From positions 62,001 to 126,000 of the forward strand of contig DATENC010000012.1 of NCBI GenBank assembly GCA_035275265.1: a stretch of 64,000 nt of DNA, read 5' to 3'. This DNA comes from JACQAP01 sp035275265. GTDB taxonomy: Bacteria; Pseudomonadota; Gammaproteobacteria; Burkholderiales; JACQAP01. The translations under genes were made by a program, and so were the position numbers. Position 1 is the stretch's first letter. Every line of letters starts with the position of its first letter. The notes beneath the pieces are model-generated. The model was not told where the DNA came from and made no database searches. It was given only the letters and a program-made list of their open reading frames with translations. This document shows positions 1 through 8,517 of this stretch, piece after piece.

Positions 1-100
1 CTCATGTGTTTTCTCGTGCGTGCCTGGCTGCCCATTGTATTGAGTAGTTGGCGACTCCCCGCACCCGGCGGCCCTTCCCCGCTTGGATGGACGCTCAGAT

Positions 101-1255
101 CTATTGCAAGAACTCGATCAGCAGCCGGCTCACGGCCTCCGGCTGTTCCTGCTGCACCCAGTGTCCGGCGTCGTCAAGCAGATGGCAGCCGCGCATTCGC
201 GTGCATGCGAGGCTTTGCATTTTCTCCAGCGCGCCGGGCACCTGGTAACTGCCCCAGTCCTGCTTTCCGGCGATGAACATCGACGGCACGTCAATAGTAC
301 GGCCGGAGAAAGTCTCCAACTCGGCGAAGTATTTTCTGTCCGTCCTGCACCGATACCACTGCAGACCGCCTTGGAACCCGTTCCTGCGATATTCCGTGCT
401 GTACACGGAAAGCTCTTCGTCGGGAAGCCATTTGTTCGCTGCAATGGCGGGTTCAGGAGGCATCTCAGGCGCCACGGTTTCCGCCATGCCTTTGTCCAGA
501 TCCATGATGTAGTAGGTCGGCATTTTCTCCAGCTCGCCGGCGCTCCATGACTTGAGCGCAAAAGGCTTGTTGCGCTTCCAATCCGCGCTCTTGCAGTGGT
601 AATAGGCGCGGAGGAAGTCGTGGACCCCTTGGGGACATTTCCACATGTTTTCGTTCGCGTCGCGGCTGGAGTAGTACCACTGGTAGTGCTTGCGCGGGCG
701 GGGCAGCGCCGCCAGTTCTTCGTGAATTCTGGCGGCGGACGGCTTCGCAGCGTCGCGGTCCTTATCAGTGTTGAACGGCAGCGATGGGGGGCCGGCAAAC
801 GGCGCGCTCATTAGCACCACCGAGCGGAACACATCCGGACGTAACAGCGAACACCACGCCGCAACCGGAGAACCGAAGTCGTGCCCGATCACCGCTTTCA
901 CGTCGCGGTATCCGAGCGCCGAAACCAGCCCCAGTGCATCCCTGGTGAGATTGAGCATTCGGAAGGAACCGACGTCGCCGTCGTAATCGCCATCCCAGCC
1001 GGTGGTGCGCCCATAGCCGCGCTGGTCCGGGGCAACCACGTGAAAGCCAGCTTGAGCCAAAGGCGGCATCACCTTCCTCCAGCTATACGCAAGCTCAGGA
1101 AAACCGTGGAGCAGCAGGACGCAGGGCCGGTCCCTCCTCTCGTAACCGGCCTCCAGCATGTGCATCGTGAGTCCGTTGATGTCGCTGACGAAGCGGGAGC
1201 GTATTCCGGCCGGGAGCGCGGTTGTTTCAAGTTCAGTCGTGTTGTTCATTTTCAT
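101..1255 (-). CDS. Alpha/beta hydrolase, epoxide hydrolase-like
   Basis: About 384 residues with the soluble epoxide hydrolase layout. The oxyanion motif HGFPE is near residue 50, the nucleophile Asp126 sits in GHDFGS, and the catalytic His lies near residue 365 in DAGHWVQQEQP. In this family the Asp attacks the epoxide to give an ester that water then hydrolyses to a diol; the substrate here is unknown. There is no signal peptide, so a cytoplasmic enzyme is expected. The open frame runs up to a GTG at 1336, but that extension looks non-coding and hydrophobic. The ATG at 1255 (or 1249) is preferred although neither has a clear Shine-Dalgarno. It is transcribed divergently from the SMP-30 gene, with a perfect palindrome between them. 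A dehalogenase of the same fold is a less likely alternative. Confidence 0.85.
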   Translation of the reverse strand: MKMNNTTELETTALPAGIRSRFVSDINGLTMHMLEAGYERRDRPCVLLLHGFPELAYSWRKVMPPLAQAGFHVVAPDQRGYGRTTGWDGDYDGDVGSFRMLNLTRDALGLVSALGYRDVKAVIGHDFGSPVAAWCSLLRPDVFRSVVLMSAPFAGPPSLPFNTDKDRDAAKPSAARIHEELAALPRPRKHYQWYYSSRDANENMWKCPQGVHDFLRAYYHCKSADWKRNKPFALKSWSAGELEKMPTYYIMDLDKGMAETVAPEMPPEPAIAANKWLPDEELSVYSTEYRRNGFQGGLQWYRCRTDRKYFAELETFSGRTIDVPSMFIAGKQDWGSYQVPGALEKMQSLACTRMRGCHLLDDAGHWVQQEQPEAVSRLLIEFLQ

Positions 1256-1394
1256 CTTGGTGACGATGTAAAGCAGGCACGGACGTCCACAAATCGTCAG
1301 GAGAAAAAGGATTCTATCGAAGAGACGTGGACCCACGAACGCATGGGCTTCGTCGTGCCATATTTGGCGGATTTTACCGGATCACTGAATTACA

Positions 1395-1410
1395 ACGGAC
1401 TGCAGTCCGT
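1395..1410. promoter_or_regulatory. Perfect 16-bp palindrome, candidate operator
   Basis: The sequence ACGGACTGCAGTCCGT is a perfect inverted repeat in the 240-bp divergent spacer between the epoxide-hydrolase-like gene and the SMP-30 gene. Position and symmetry suit a dimeric regulator controlling both genes. No regulator gene adjoins it and no promoter boxes could be assigned with confidence. Confidence 0.4.
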
Positions 1411-1496
1411 GCCCGTTCATTTTCGATTCCCGGATGGTGGATGCGGGCTGCGCCGCTGTAAACTGCACGACGACCCTACAGTAAACGGGATTACCC

Positions 1497-2474
1497 ATGC
1501 CGATCGAGGACGCCATGCCCAATGATGCCCGCGAGGCACCCTGGCAGCCGAGCCAGCGTTACCCGGATCCCGCAGTCCAGATCATCGACCAGAGTTTTGC
1601 CAGGTATCGCCTCAATCTGGCCGCAGTCGAGCGCATTGCTCACGGCTATCGCTGGAGCGAGGGACCGGTGTGGTTCGGTGACGGGCGATATCTGCTTTGG
1701 AGCGACATCCCCAACAACCGGATCATGAAATGGGAGGAGGAAACCGGCGCCGTGAGCATTTTTCGCCAGCCCTCCAATTTCGCCAACGGCAACACGCGTG
1801 ACCGGCAGGGGCGGCTCGTCACTTGCGAGCACGGCGGCCGGCGCGTCACGCGCACCGAGTACGACGGCACGATCTCGGTGATCGCCGACGCCGTCGAAGG
1901 GAAGCCGCTAAACTCGCCAAACGACGTGGTCGTCAAGTCGGACGGCTCGATCTGGTTCACCGATCCGCCGTTCGGACTGCTCGGTTACTATGAAGGCTAC
2001 CTAGCCAAGCAGGAACTGCCGATGAACGTGTACCGCGTTGACGGCCATAGCGGAGAAACGACCGTTGTGGAAGGCGACGTTGTCCGGCCCAACGGTCTGT
2101 GTTTTTCTCCGGACGAATCGACGCTTTATCTGGTCGAGTCGGGCACCACACCGCGGAACGTCTACGCCTATGACGTAGTGGGCGGCCGGAAGCTATCCAA
2201 CAAGCGCAAGTTCATCGACGTGGGACCCGGTACGCCCGACGGGATGCGCTGTGACGTGGACGGCAATCTCTGGATGGGCTGGGGAATGGGAGACGCGGCG
2301 CTGGACGGCGTGAACATCCACAACCCCGATGGCAAGCTGATCGGCCGCATCAACCTGCCCGAGCGCTGCGCCAACGTTTGCTTCGGCGGTACTCACCGCA
2401 ACCGCCTGTTCATGGCGGCAGCCAAGAGCGTCTATGCGCTCTATGTGAATACACAGGGAGCGCGCGGAGGCTGA
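1497..2474 (+). CDS. SMP-30/gluconolactonase/LRE family protein
   Basis: 325 residues, a six-bladed beta-propeller of the SMP-30/gluconolactonase family, which hydrolyses sugar or other lactones with one bound divalent metal. The metal and catalytic positions of the family are visible: Glu55 in SEGPVW, Asn142 in SPNDVVV, Asn199 in RPNGLCFS and Asp248 in TPDGMRCD. There is no signal peptide. The start could be 1497 or the ATG at 1515, which has GAGGA four bases upstream. The NIPSNAP gene follows 78 bp downstream and is probably co-transcribed. The substrate cannot be read from sequence; members beside catabolic genes often act on lactone intermediates. Confidence 0.9.
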   Translation: MPIEDAMPNDAREAPWQPSQRYPDPAVQIIDQSFARYRLNLAAVERIAHGYRWSEGPVWFGDGRYLLWSDIPNNRIMKWEEETGAVSIFRQPSNFANGNTRDRQGRLVTCEHGGRRVTRTEYDGTISVIADAVEGKPLNSPNDVVVKSDGSIWFTDPPFGLLGYYEGYLAKQELPMNVYRVDGHSGETTVVEGDVVRPNGLCFSPDESTLYLVESGTTPRNVYAYDVVGGRKLSNKRKFIDVGPGTPDGMRCDVDGNLWMGWGMGDAALDGVNIHNPDGKLIGRINLPERCANVCFGGTHRNRLFMAAAKSVYALYVNTQGARGG

Positions 2475-2552
2475 CTCGCATCGCTCTTTTTCCAGGTGAC
2501 GTGCAAATAGCCAAGCTTGAACCCGTTCTTTTTTATTTTTTTGGAGGAAGAC

Positions 2553-2876
2553 ATGCTGCTCGATGTGCGTACCTATACCTGCCGCCCCGGAACGATCAAG
2601 AAGCATCTCGCGCTCTACGAGAAAATGGGCAAGGGGCCGCAGACCCGCCACCTCGGCAACCCCTTTGCCTACCTCGTGACCGAGACCGGCAACGTCAATC
2701 AGTACATCCATATCTGGGCCTATGAAGACGCTGCGGATCGCGCGCGCCGGCGCGCCGCGATGATGGCCGACCCGGAGTGGATTGCCTTTATGGAAGAAAG
2801 CGCCAGGCTCGGCGCGCTGGATCACCAGGAAAACCGCCTGATGACGCCCGTGTCATTTTTTCCACTCAAGCGCTGA
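2553..2876 (+). CDS. NIPSNAP family protein
   Basis: 107 residues beginning MLLDVRTYTCRPG, typical of the NIPSNAP (ferredoxin-like, dimeric alpha/beta barrel) family. NIPSNAP proteins have no settled biochemical activity; bacterial ones often sit beside degradative genes. The start at 2553 is fixed by a strong GGAGGA five bases upstream; an earlier in-frame start at 2517 would add an unlikely NPFFFIFLEED extension. It lies 78 bp after the SMP-30 gene on the same strand and is followed by a terminator-like hairpin at 2943-2971. Confidence 0.85.
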   Translation: MLLDVRTYTCRPGTIKKHLALYEKMGKGPQTRHLGNPFAYLVTETGNVNQYIHIWAYEDAADRARRRAAMMADPEWIAFMEESARLGALDHQENRLMTPVSFFPLKR

Positions 2877-2942
2877 GCGACAAGTTGCACGAAGACCGCT
2901 TGGCGGGAGTCCGGTCATACATCCGCCAGAGTCGGCTCGACA

Positions 2943-2971
2943 CCTCCCGGCAGTATGGCCGGGGGGCTTTT
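2943..2971 (+). terminator. Rho-independent terminator-like hairpin
   Basis: CCTCCCGGC (2943-2951) pairs with GCCGGGGGG (2958-2966) to give a 9-bp stem with one G-T pair, a six-base loop, then CTTTT. It fits a terminator for the SMP-30/NIPSNAP unit. It ends three bases before the GTG assigned to the next gene, which is unusual. Confidence 0.6.
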
Positions 2972-2973
2972 GC

Positions 2974-4632
2974 GTGGCTTCGGTGTTGCGTTTGACACGC
3001 TGGCGGCTGGTCGTGTTACTGGCTTTCGCCGCATCACTTGTCCCGGCAAGGGCCGATCAATCGAATCAGGCGAACGCTCTTCCTTCGTTGGCCGAACTTC
3101 AGGATGCGGGGGCCGTCATCGGTGAGATTCGCATCGACACTCAGGACATCTTCGATCTGGACGACCCAAAGGAAAACAATGCCCTGTTCCGTCTCGCGAA
3201 CAAGCTGCACATTCGCACGCGCCCTCGCACCATCCGGCGCATGTTGCTGTTCAAGAGCGGCGAACCCGTATCGGTAAGACTGATCGAGGAAACGGAGCGA
3301 CTGCTGCGCTCCAACGGCTATCTGTACGATGTCAGCATCCAGCCGGTCGCTTATCACGACGGCGTCGTTGACATCGAAGTTGTCACACGCGACACCTGGT
3401 CGCTGTATCCGGGCTTGAGTTTCGGTCGTGCCGGGGGCGCCAATTCGGGCAGCATTGGGCTCGAGGAAAACAACCTGCTGGGTACCGGCATATCCCTGAG
3501 CGCATCGAGCAGCTCCGATGTCGATCGAAACAGCACCGAATTTGGGATTGAGCATAAGCATGCGTTCGATGGCTGGACGTCGATCGGCTACGTTTACGCC
3601 TCGCTCGACGATGGCGAACACCAGTCTTTCAAACTCGACAGGCCCTTCTACGCGCTTGATACGCGCTGGGCCGCCGGAGTCCGTCTTTCAAAGGACAACC
3701 GCGTCGATTCGGTCTACAACAGCGGTGTAATAGCGGGCCAGTATCGCCATTGGCAGGATGCGGCCGAGACTTACGGTGGCTGGTCGAAAGGCCTCATCAA
3801 CGGCTGGACGCGCCGCTACACTATCGGCCTCACCTATCAGGAGGACACTTACGAGATCGAACCGGACGTGACTCCGCCCCCGCCCCCGGGGTTGCCGGCC
3901 GATCAGACGCTGGTTGGACCATTCCTTCGCTACGAAGTCATCGAAGACGCTTATCGGAAATTCAAGAATCGGGACCAGATCGAACGTCCCGAATACTTCG
4001 CCATGGGGTTCCAGTCACGCGTGCAGTTGGGCCGCTCGCTAGAGGCCCTCGGTTCCAGTCGCGAGGTATGGCTCTACTCCGGCAGCGTGAGCAACGGTTT
4101 CGAGTTGCGATCGAATCACTCCCTGCTGATGTCCGGGTCAATGTCCGGGCAATACGGAGACGGAAAGGGCGAGCACCAGTTGTACAGCGGCTCCATGCGC
4201 TACTACGCACCACACAGCGAACGCGCGCTGTTCTTCGCGGGTGTTTCCGGCGATCTCGTCAAGAATCCCGACACTTCCGACCTGCTGTATTTGGGCGGGG
4301 ACAACGGCTTGCGCGGCTACCCGCTGCGCTACCAGAGCGGAGACCGGCGCGCGCTGCTCACTTTGGAAGAGCGCGTCTACACCGACTGGTATCCGTTCCG
4401 CCTGTTCCGCGTGGGCGGCGCAGTGTTCTTCGACGTGGGTCGCGCCTGGGGAGGCGAGAACCAGAATACCGCCAACCCGGGTTGGCTCAGCGATGTAGGC
4501 TTCGGTCTACGCATTCTCAGTGCCCGCGCCGCTTTCGGCAACGTGTGGCACGCGGATGTTGCATTCCCGCTCAATGGCGATCCCAGCATCAAGTCCGTTC
4601 AGTTCCTGTTCACGACCAAGGGCAGCTTCTGA
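2974..4632 (+). CDS. Outer-membrane protein with POTRA domain, BamA/TamA superfamily
   Basis: 552 residues. A signal peptide (LVVLLAFAASLVPARA) is followed by an N-terminal POTRA-like segment at about residues 45-140 (DTWSLYPG ends it) and a surface-antigen (D15-type) beta-barrel to the C-terminus, which finishes in Phe (FTTKGSF), the usual signal for BAM insertion. The conserved GLRGYPLR of the barrel domain is near residue 445. With a single POTRA it is shorter than BamA and differs from the TamA at 45.8 kb. The role is unknown; members assemble or export outer-membrane material. The start is uncertain: GTG 2974, GTG 2983 and TTG 2986 all precede the signal peptide, and a terminator-like hairpin lies immediately upstream. 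Confidence 0.82.
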   Translation: MASVLRLTRWRLVVLLAFAASLVPARADQSNQANALPSLAELQDAGAVIGEIRIDTQDIFDLDDPKENNALFRLANKLHIRTRPRTIRRMLLFKSGEPVSVRLIEETERLLRSNGYLYDVSIQPVAYHDGVVDIEVVTRDTWSLYPGLSFGRAGGANSGSIGLEENNLLGTGISLSASSSSDVDRNSTEFGIEHKHAFDGWTSIGYVYASLDDGEHQSFKLDRPFYALDTRWAAGVRLSKDNRVDSVYNSGVIAGQYRHWQDAAETYGGWSKGLINGWTRRYTIGLTYQEDTYEIEPDVTPPPPPGLPADQTLVGPFLRYEVIEDAYRKFKNRDQIERPEYFAMGFQSRVQLGRSLEALGSSREVWLYSGSVSNGFELRSNHSLLMSGSMSGQYGDGKGEHQLYSGSMRYYAPHSERALFFAGVSGDLVKNPDTSDLLYLGGDNGLRGYPLRYQSGDRRALLTLEERVYTDWYPFRLFRVGGAVFFDVGRAWGGENQNTANPGWLSDVGFGLRILSARAAFGNVWHADVAFPLNGDPSIKSVQFLFTTKGSF

Positions 4633-4799
4633 ACCGTCATCGAAACCGGCAATGTCAATGACTACCCGCCAACGCCCTTTCGGCTGCAGTAATATATCGG
4701 GCTGCTTTCTCCAATAGGGTTCATACTATACGTGCTGCGCGCCGCGTTGCTCGACGTGCCATCCCTTGAATGTCATTTCAACCCCGCCGGGACAAATCA

Positions 4800-5159
4800 A
4801 TGATCAGCGATAAATGGACCGTGCTATTCGAGCAATTCAGGACACGCACTGAAGTGCGGGGCGCGCTTTCCAGCACCCTTGAGAACATGATGATGGACCC
4901 GGCCAAGGATGCAGCAACGTTTCCGTCGGAGATCAGCGGACTTTCCACCAGGAATGACCGCGAAGTGATGGAGTCGTATCTTCGCGTGAGAATCTTCTGC
5001 GATGGCAAGAAGCGCAAGGACCGTGGTTCGGTTGCAGCCGGCATTGCGGGCGATGTCCGCGAGCTGTTCGCCAAGGCGCTCGAGCGAATGAAGGAACTTC
5101 CTCCCGAACCCATCACGCTTGCACGGATTGATGCCGTCCGTTACGTGCGGCGTGCCTGA
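4800..5159 (+). CDS. Hypothetical protein, first of three small genes
   Basis: 119 residues beginning MISDKWTVLFEQFRTRTEVRG. I recognise no family. It is mixed alpha/beta, charged, without signal peptide or membrane segment, and ends LARIDAVRYVRRA. The ATG at 4800 has GGGA seven bases upstream; an earlier ATG at 4770 adds MSFQPRRDKS. Two more small genes follow on the same strand after gaps of 24 and 34 bp, suggesting a small operon. A TACTAT hexamer at 4724-4729 could be its -10 box, but no good -35 is present. Confidence 0.65.
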   Translation: MISDKWTVLFEQFRTRTEVRGALSSTLENMMMDPAKDAATFPSEISGLSTRNDREVMESYLRVRIFCDGKKRKDRGSVAAGIAGDVRELFAKALERMKELPPEPITLARIDAVRYVRRA

Positions 5160-5183
5160 GCGGTCGGCAAGGCACCACGGATA

Positions 5184-5507
5184 ATGGTCACTTCCGATTC
5201 GCTAACGTATCAAGATGCGCTGACGAAGGCCTATGCGGGCATCAAGACGATACTCCAGCGCCGGCAACTGGACCCGTTGCGTTACAGAGTGGATATCGAT
5301 TCCGGGCAGCCCGTCTTCGCGGCTCGGGACACCCACCTGCTTCGAATCGCATACAACCGCCACGAAGTTTTGTCGATGGAAATTCCCATTCCTCACGAGT
5401 GGCTGCTGGTACAAGCCGGGGAAGGCCACGAGAATTTCCTGCGCGCAGTCGACGACATGGTAGTGGAACTGAAAAGCAAGGTTCAAGCGACAGGACGCCT
5501 TCTTTGA
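5184..5507 (+). CDS. Hypothetical protein, second of three small genes
   Basis: 107 residues, no recognised family. It contains a strand-rich centre (RYRVDIDSGQPVFAAR, HEVLSMEIPIPHEW) and a C-terminal helix. No signal peptide, membrane segment or metal motif is visible. The segment YRVDIDSGQP loosely resembles FRVDIIAAHGKP in the next protein, so the two may be distant paralogues, but this is only an eye match. The ribosome-binding site is weak (AAGGC). It lies 24 bp after the preceding gene. Confidence 0.65.
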   Translation: MVTSDSLTYQDALTKAYAGIKTILQRRQLDPLRYRVDIDSGQPVFAARDTHLLRIAYNRHEVLSMEIPIPHEWLLVQAGEGHENFLRAVDDMVVELKSKVQATGRLL

Positions 5508-5541
5508 GGAACATTCTCGAAACCTGTCGACATCGCAATCC

Positions 5542-5817
5542 ATGACCCAATACCCTACCCAGACCGAACTGCTCAGTTATCTCACGACCCTTGCGGGCGC
5601 TACTGGCGATCCAACCCAGGTGCCATTTCGCGTCGACATTATCGCGGCCCACGGCAAGCCGCCAATGTACTCCGTGATGATCAAGTCGCCGCACAAGGAC
5701 CGCCTTCGCCAGCAGATCGGTAGCATTCTGTCCCGTTCGTTCGCGCTTGGTGCCACCTCCTTCATGCTTACGGGAAACGAAGCAGCCTCGCTGATCCAGC
5801 ATGGACACTCCGGCTAG
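5542..5817 (+). CDS. Hypothetical protein, third of three small genes
   Basis: 91 residues, no recognised family. It has an N-terminal helix (QTELLSYLTTLAGATG), a strand pair around PFRVDIIAAHGKPPMYSVMIKSP, then a helix ending in SFMLTGNEAASLIQHGHSG. There is no clear Shine-Dalgarno before the ATG. It converges on the FKBP gene, with 126 bp between them in which I see no clear terminator. Confidence 0.6.
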   Translation: MTQYPTQTELLSYLTTLAGATGDPTQVPFRVDIIAAHGKPPMYSVMIKSPHKDRLRQQIGSILSRSFALGATSFMLTGNEAASLIQHGHSG

Positions 5818-5943
5818 CGGGAGCAGCAGGCTCACGGAATTCCGGCTACGCTGACTGTTGACCGCGGAAAATACGCCGGGCACCGAAGCGTGCCTTCCAG
5901 CCAGGAAAATTCCGCGCCTGTCCGATGTTTCCGGTTGCTGCCG

Positions 5944-6618
5944 CTATTTGACGATTTCGAGCAGCTCGACCTCGAATATCAAAGTCGCACCGGGTCTGAT
6001 CACAGGCGGTGATCCGCGATCACCATAGGCAATGTTGGCCGGGCATATCAGGCGGCTTTTGCCGCCGACCTTGATCTGCTGCAAGCCTTCGGTCCAGCAC
6101 TTGATCACGTTGCCGAGCGGGAAAGTGACCGGTTGGCCGCGCTTGACAGAGCTGTCGAACACCGTCCCATCCACTAGTGTGCCGTGATAATGGACTTTCA
6201 CCTTGTCGGTAGCGCTCGGCGACGGGCCGCTGCCTTCCTTTAGAGTCTTGAGGATAGCTCCCGAGGCCGTTGTCTTGGAACCGGGTTCCGAAGCCGCCTT
6301 TGTCAGGAAGGCGGCGCCAGCCTTCTTTTCTTTTTCGGCGACAGTCGCGCCACGAGTCTTTCCCATCTGCTCGATCTTTGGTCCGTAAATCTGCATGTCG
6401 ACTTTGTGGGGTCGCTTCAGTGCGCCATCGGAGAGGCCGGACTTAACGATCTCGAGTTCGGCCTCGCTCAGTGAGAAATCGTGCAAAGACTGGCTGAGCG
6501 CGATACCGATTGCATACAGGGTCTTCTGCTCGTCGTTCGCGAGTTCCGCCGCGGTGGCCCGCGCGGTGAATAGCCCGATTCCGAGCAACGCTGATAGGCA
6601 GAGCACTACGAATTTCAT
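5944..6618 (-). CDS. FKBP-type peptidyl-prolyl cis-trans isomerase, periplasmic
   Basis: 224 residues. The signal peptide MKFVVLCLSALLGIGLFTA precedes an FKBP N-terminal dimerisation domain (about residues 25-120) and an FKBP_C catalytic domain from about 125 to the end, with VKVHYHGTLVDGTVFDSS and IPANIAYGD-like ICPANIAYGDRG. This is the FkpA/Mip arrangement: a periplasmic prolyl isomerase and chaperone acting on envelope proteins. The ATG at 6618 has AAGGA six bases upstream; the frame extends further to 6708 without a better start. The next gene upstream on the same strand is a rhomboid protease, 124 bp away. Confidence 0.93.
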   Translation of the reverse strand: MKFVVLCLSALLGIGLFTARATAAELANDEQKTLYAIGIALSQSLHDFSLSEAELEIVKSGLSDGALKRPHKVDMQIYGPKIEQMGKTRGATVAEKEKKAGAAFLTKAASEPGSKTTASGAILKTLKEGSGPSPSATDKVKVHYHGTLVDGTVFDSSVKRGQPVTFPLGNVIKCWTEGLQQIKVGGKSRLICPANIAYGDRGSPPVIRPGATLIFEVELLEIVK

Positions 6619-6742
6619 GTGGCATCCTTTCAGGGAAAAGTGGCGATGGTACCTCAGCCCAAGTACTGCACAAGGTTTCCGCTGCGTGATTGGAGCGGCG
6701 CCCATCACGTGCGTGAGCTGTCTTGCAACTCGAAGCTGGTTC

Positions 6743-7348
6743 TCAGCCTCGCCGGTATCGCGGGCCGCTACGACCGAATCGGTAAACCCACCAACCGCCC
6801 AGCAGTCCCCCTAAATGTGCAAAATGGGCTACGCCCGATTGCGTTCCGCTTACGCCAAGATAAAGTTCCAGGAGTACGTATAGCAGCACAAACACTCGTG
6901 CGGGCATGGGGATCGGCGGGAACAGCAGCATGATTCGCCGATTCGGGAAAAGTAGGGCGTAGGCCAGTAACAAGCCGAACACGCCGGCTGAGGCGCCGAC
7001 CACCGGCGCTCCGCCGCCGCCGAACGCCCCGGCAACCAAAAGGTGCGTCACAGCACCCGTCACGACACTCGCAAAATAGGCCGTAGCGACGCGGCGTGCG
7101 CCCCAAACGCGCTCCAGTTCGGTTCCAAACATCCATAGCGCGAACATGTTGAACGCCAGGTGCATCAGGCTGCCGTGGAGAAAGCTGTACGTCACCAACT
7201 GCCAGGGAGTAAGCAGCGGCAGACTCGCCAGCCCAGAGCCGTCACCCGGCCAGAGCGCGAACCATTGCACCAGCCAGCCGCCCCCCGCCAGTTGGATCAC
7301 GAAAACGCCAACATTGGCGATGATGAGGAACTGGGTGAATGCGAGCAT
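6743..7348 (-). CDS. Rhomboid family intramembrane serine protease
   Basis: 201 residues with six predicted membrane segments. The rhomboid signatures are present: HGSLMHLAFNMFALWMFG (the HxxxN region), catalytic Ser in GASAGVFGLLLA, and the partner His in HFAHLGGLLGG. Rhomboids cut substrate transmembrane segments inside the membrane; the substrate here is unknown. The start at 7348 is supported by AGAGGA four bases upstream; the open frame extends to 7480 without homologous sequence. It lacks the zinc-finger extension seen in some rhomboids. Confidence 0.92.
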   Translation of the reverse strand: MLAFTQFLIIANVGVFVIQLAGGGWLVQWFALWPGDGSGLASLPLLTPWQLVTYSFLHGSLMHLAFNMFALWMFGTELERVWGARRVATAYFASVVTGAVTHLLVAGAFGGGGAPVVGASAGVFGLLLAYALLFPNRRIMLLFPPIPMPARVFVLLYVLLELYLGVSGTQSGVAHFAHLGGLLGGWWVYRFGRSGPRYRRG

Positions 7349-7607
7349 GCGGTCCTCTGCAAATTGGGTTTGACCGACTGACGGTCTTACTTTGGCCAAC
7401 GCCGAGAAGGCGGTGCAGTTGGCCCTTTCGGAAGGCGTACACCGAGAATGGAGTCTTGACTTCGCCTTTTCAAGATGCAAGGAGAAGCTGGTGATGTGTT
7501 TCTCGATCTACAGATTGATAGTAGCCACACAGCCACCAGGTTGTCCGTAGCGCACATACTTTCTCGTTTCATCCATGTATAGTGGCGGGCCTTTCAGGAG
7601 AGCCGAC

Positions 7608-7757
7608 ATGACAGAAGTGAAACCAGCAAAGAGTGTCATAGAGATCCAGCCGCTTGTCCGTTACACGCCCGAAGAGGTTGCCCGCAACAAGAAGGCCCGC
7701 GACGATCGGCGCAAAGCGATCCGGAACCAGAATGCCCGGAGCAAGTCGCTGAAGTAG
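7608..7757 (+). CDS. Small basic hypothetical protein
   Basis: 49 residues beginning MTEVKPAKSVIEIQPLVRY, then YTPEEVARNKKARDDRRKAIRNQ and a lysine-rich end. AGGAG lies seven bases before the ATG at 7608, so this start is preferred over the ATG at 7575. The codon choice and good ribosome-binding site suggest a real gene. The C-terminal half should be one basic helix, compatible with nucleic-acid or ribosome contact, but no function is known to me. A TATAGT at about 7579-7584 is a possible -10 box. The broken GST gene starts 75 bp downstream. Confidence 0.6.
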   Translation: MTEVKPAKSVIEIQPLVRYTPEEVARNKKARDDRRKAIRNQNARSKSLK

Positions 7758-7832
7758 TTGCCCATCGCGCGTCGGCCCGTCGGTAGCATGATCGCGGGCT
7801 CGATTCCGTCGCCCATCGGAAAGGACACACAC

Positions 7833-8440
7833 ATGAAGCTTTACTACTCACCCGGCGCCTGTTCAATGGCCCCGCATATCGTTGCCCGCGAAGCGGGTCA
7901 CAAGATCGATCTGGAAAAGGTCGACATCCCCGCCAAGAAGACTGTCGGCGGCGAAGATTTCTGGACGATCAATTCGAAGGGTTATGTACCTGCACTAAAA
8001 ATGGATAACGGGCAGGTGCTTACCGAGGTCGGTGTCATCATTCAGTACCTCGCCGACCAGAAGCCGGAATCCGGGCTTACAGCGAAGATGGGCACAATGG
8101 AACGGTACCGTCAGATGGAAGCAGTCAACTTCGCCGCCACCGAGATCCACAAACAGCTCGGCGCGTTCTTCAACCCGAAGATGACGCCGGAAATGAAGGA
8201 AGTCCAGCTCGGCACTGTCGAACGGCGCTTCAATGCACTGGAAAATTGCTCGCCGGCAAACAGTACATCACAGGCGACAAATACACTGTGGCGGATGCGT
8301 ACCTGTTCACGGTGCTCAACTGGACCAAAGGCCTCAAGATCGACCTGGACAAGTGGCCGAACATCAAGAATTTCGTGGCCCGTGTCGCCGCCAGGCCGGC
8401 AGTCCAAGAAACGATGAAGGCGGAAGGGCTGGTCAAATAG
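7833..8440 (+). pseudogene. Beta-class glutathione S-transferase, single frameshift
   Basis: The first frame starts at ATG 7833 (AAAGGA eight bases upstream) and gives MKLYYSPGACSM, the beta-class N-terminus with catalytic Cys10. It stays GST-like to NALEN at about 8241 and then turns into nonsense ending at 8417. The C-terminal half (LAGKQYITGDKYTVADAYL) continues in another frame from 8246 to 8440. One missing base, probably in the A-run at 8242-8245, restores a normal protein of about 202 residues. Glutathione S-transferases conjugate glutathione to electrophiles or reduce peroxides. Either the gene is recently broken or the base is a sequencing error; both halves look otherwise intact, which favours a recent event or an error. 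Confidence 0.85.
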
Positions 8441-8517
8441 GCAGAAAAGGGCGGGCCCGGCGAACTCCCGGACGCTGAATGCATGTGCCGCCGGCGGAGG
8501 CCATTCGGGGACGTCGA

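Noticed and set aside
1256..1336. N-terminal extension of the epoxide-hydrolase-like gene from GTG 1336
   Set aside because: Residues LFDRILFLLTICGRPCLLY do not resemble a family start or a clean signal peptide, so a downstream ATG was preferred.
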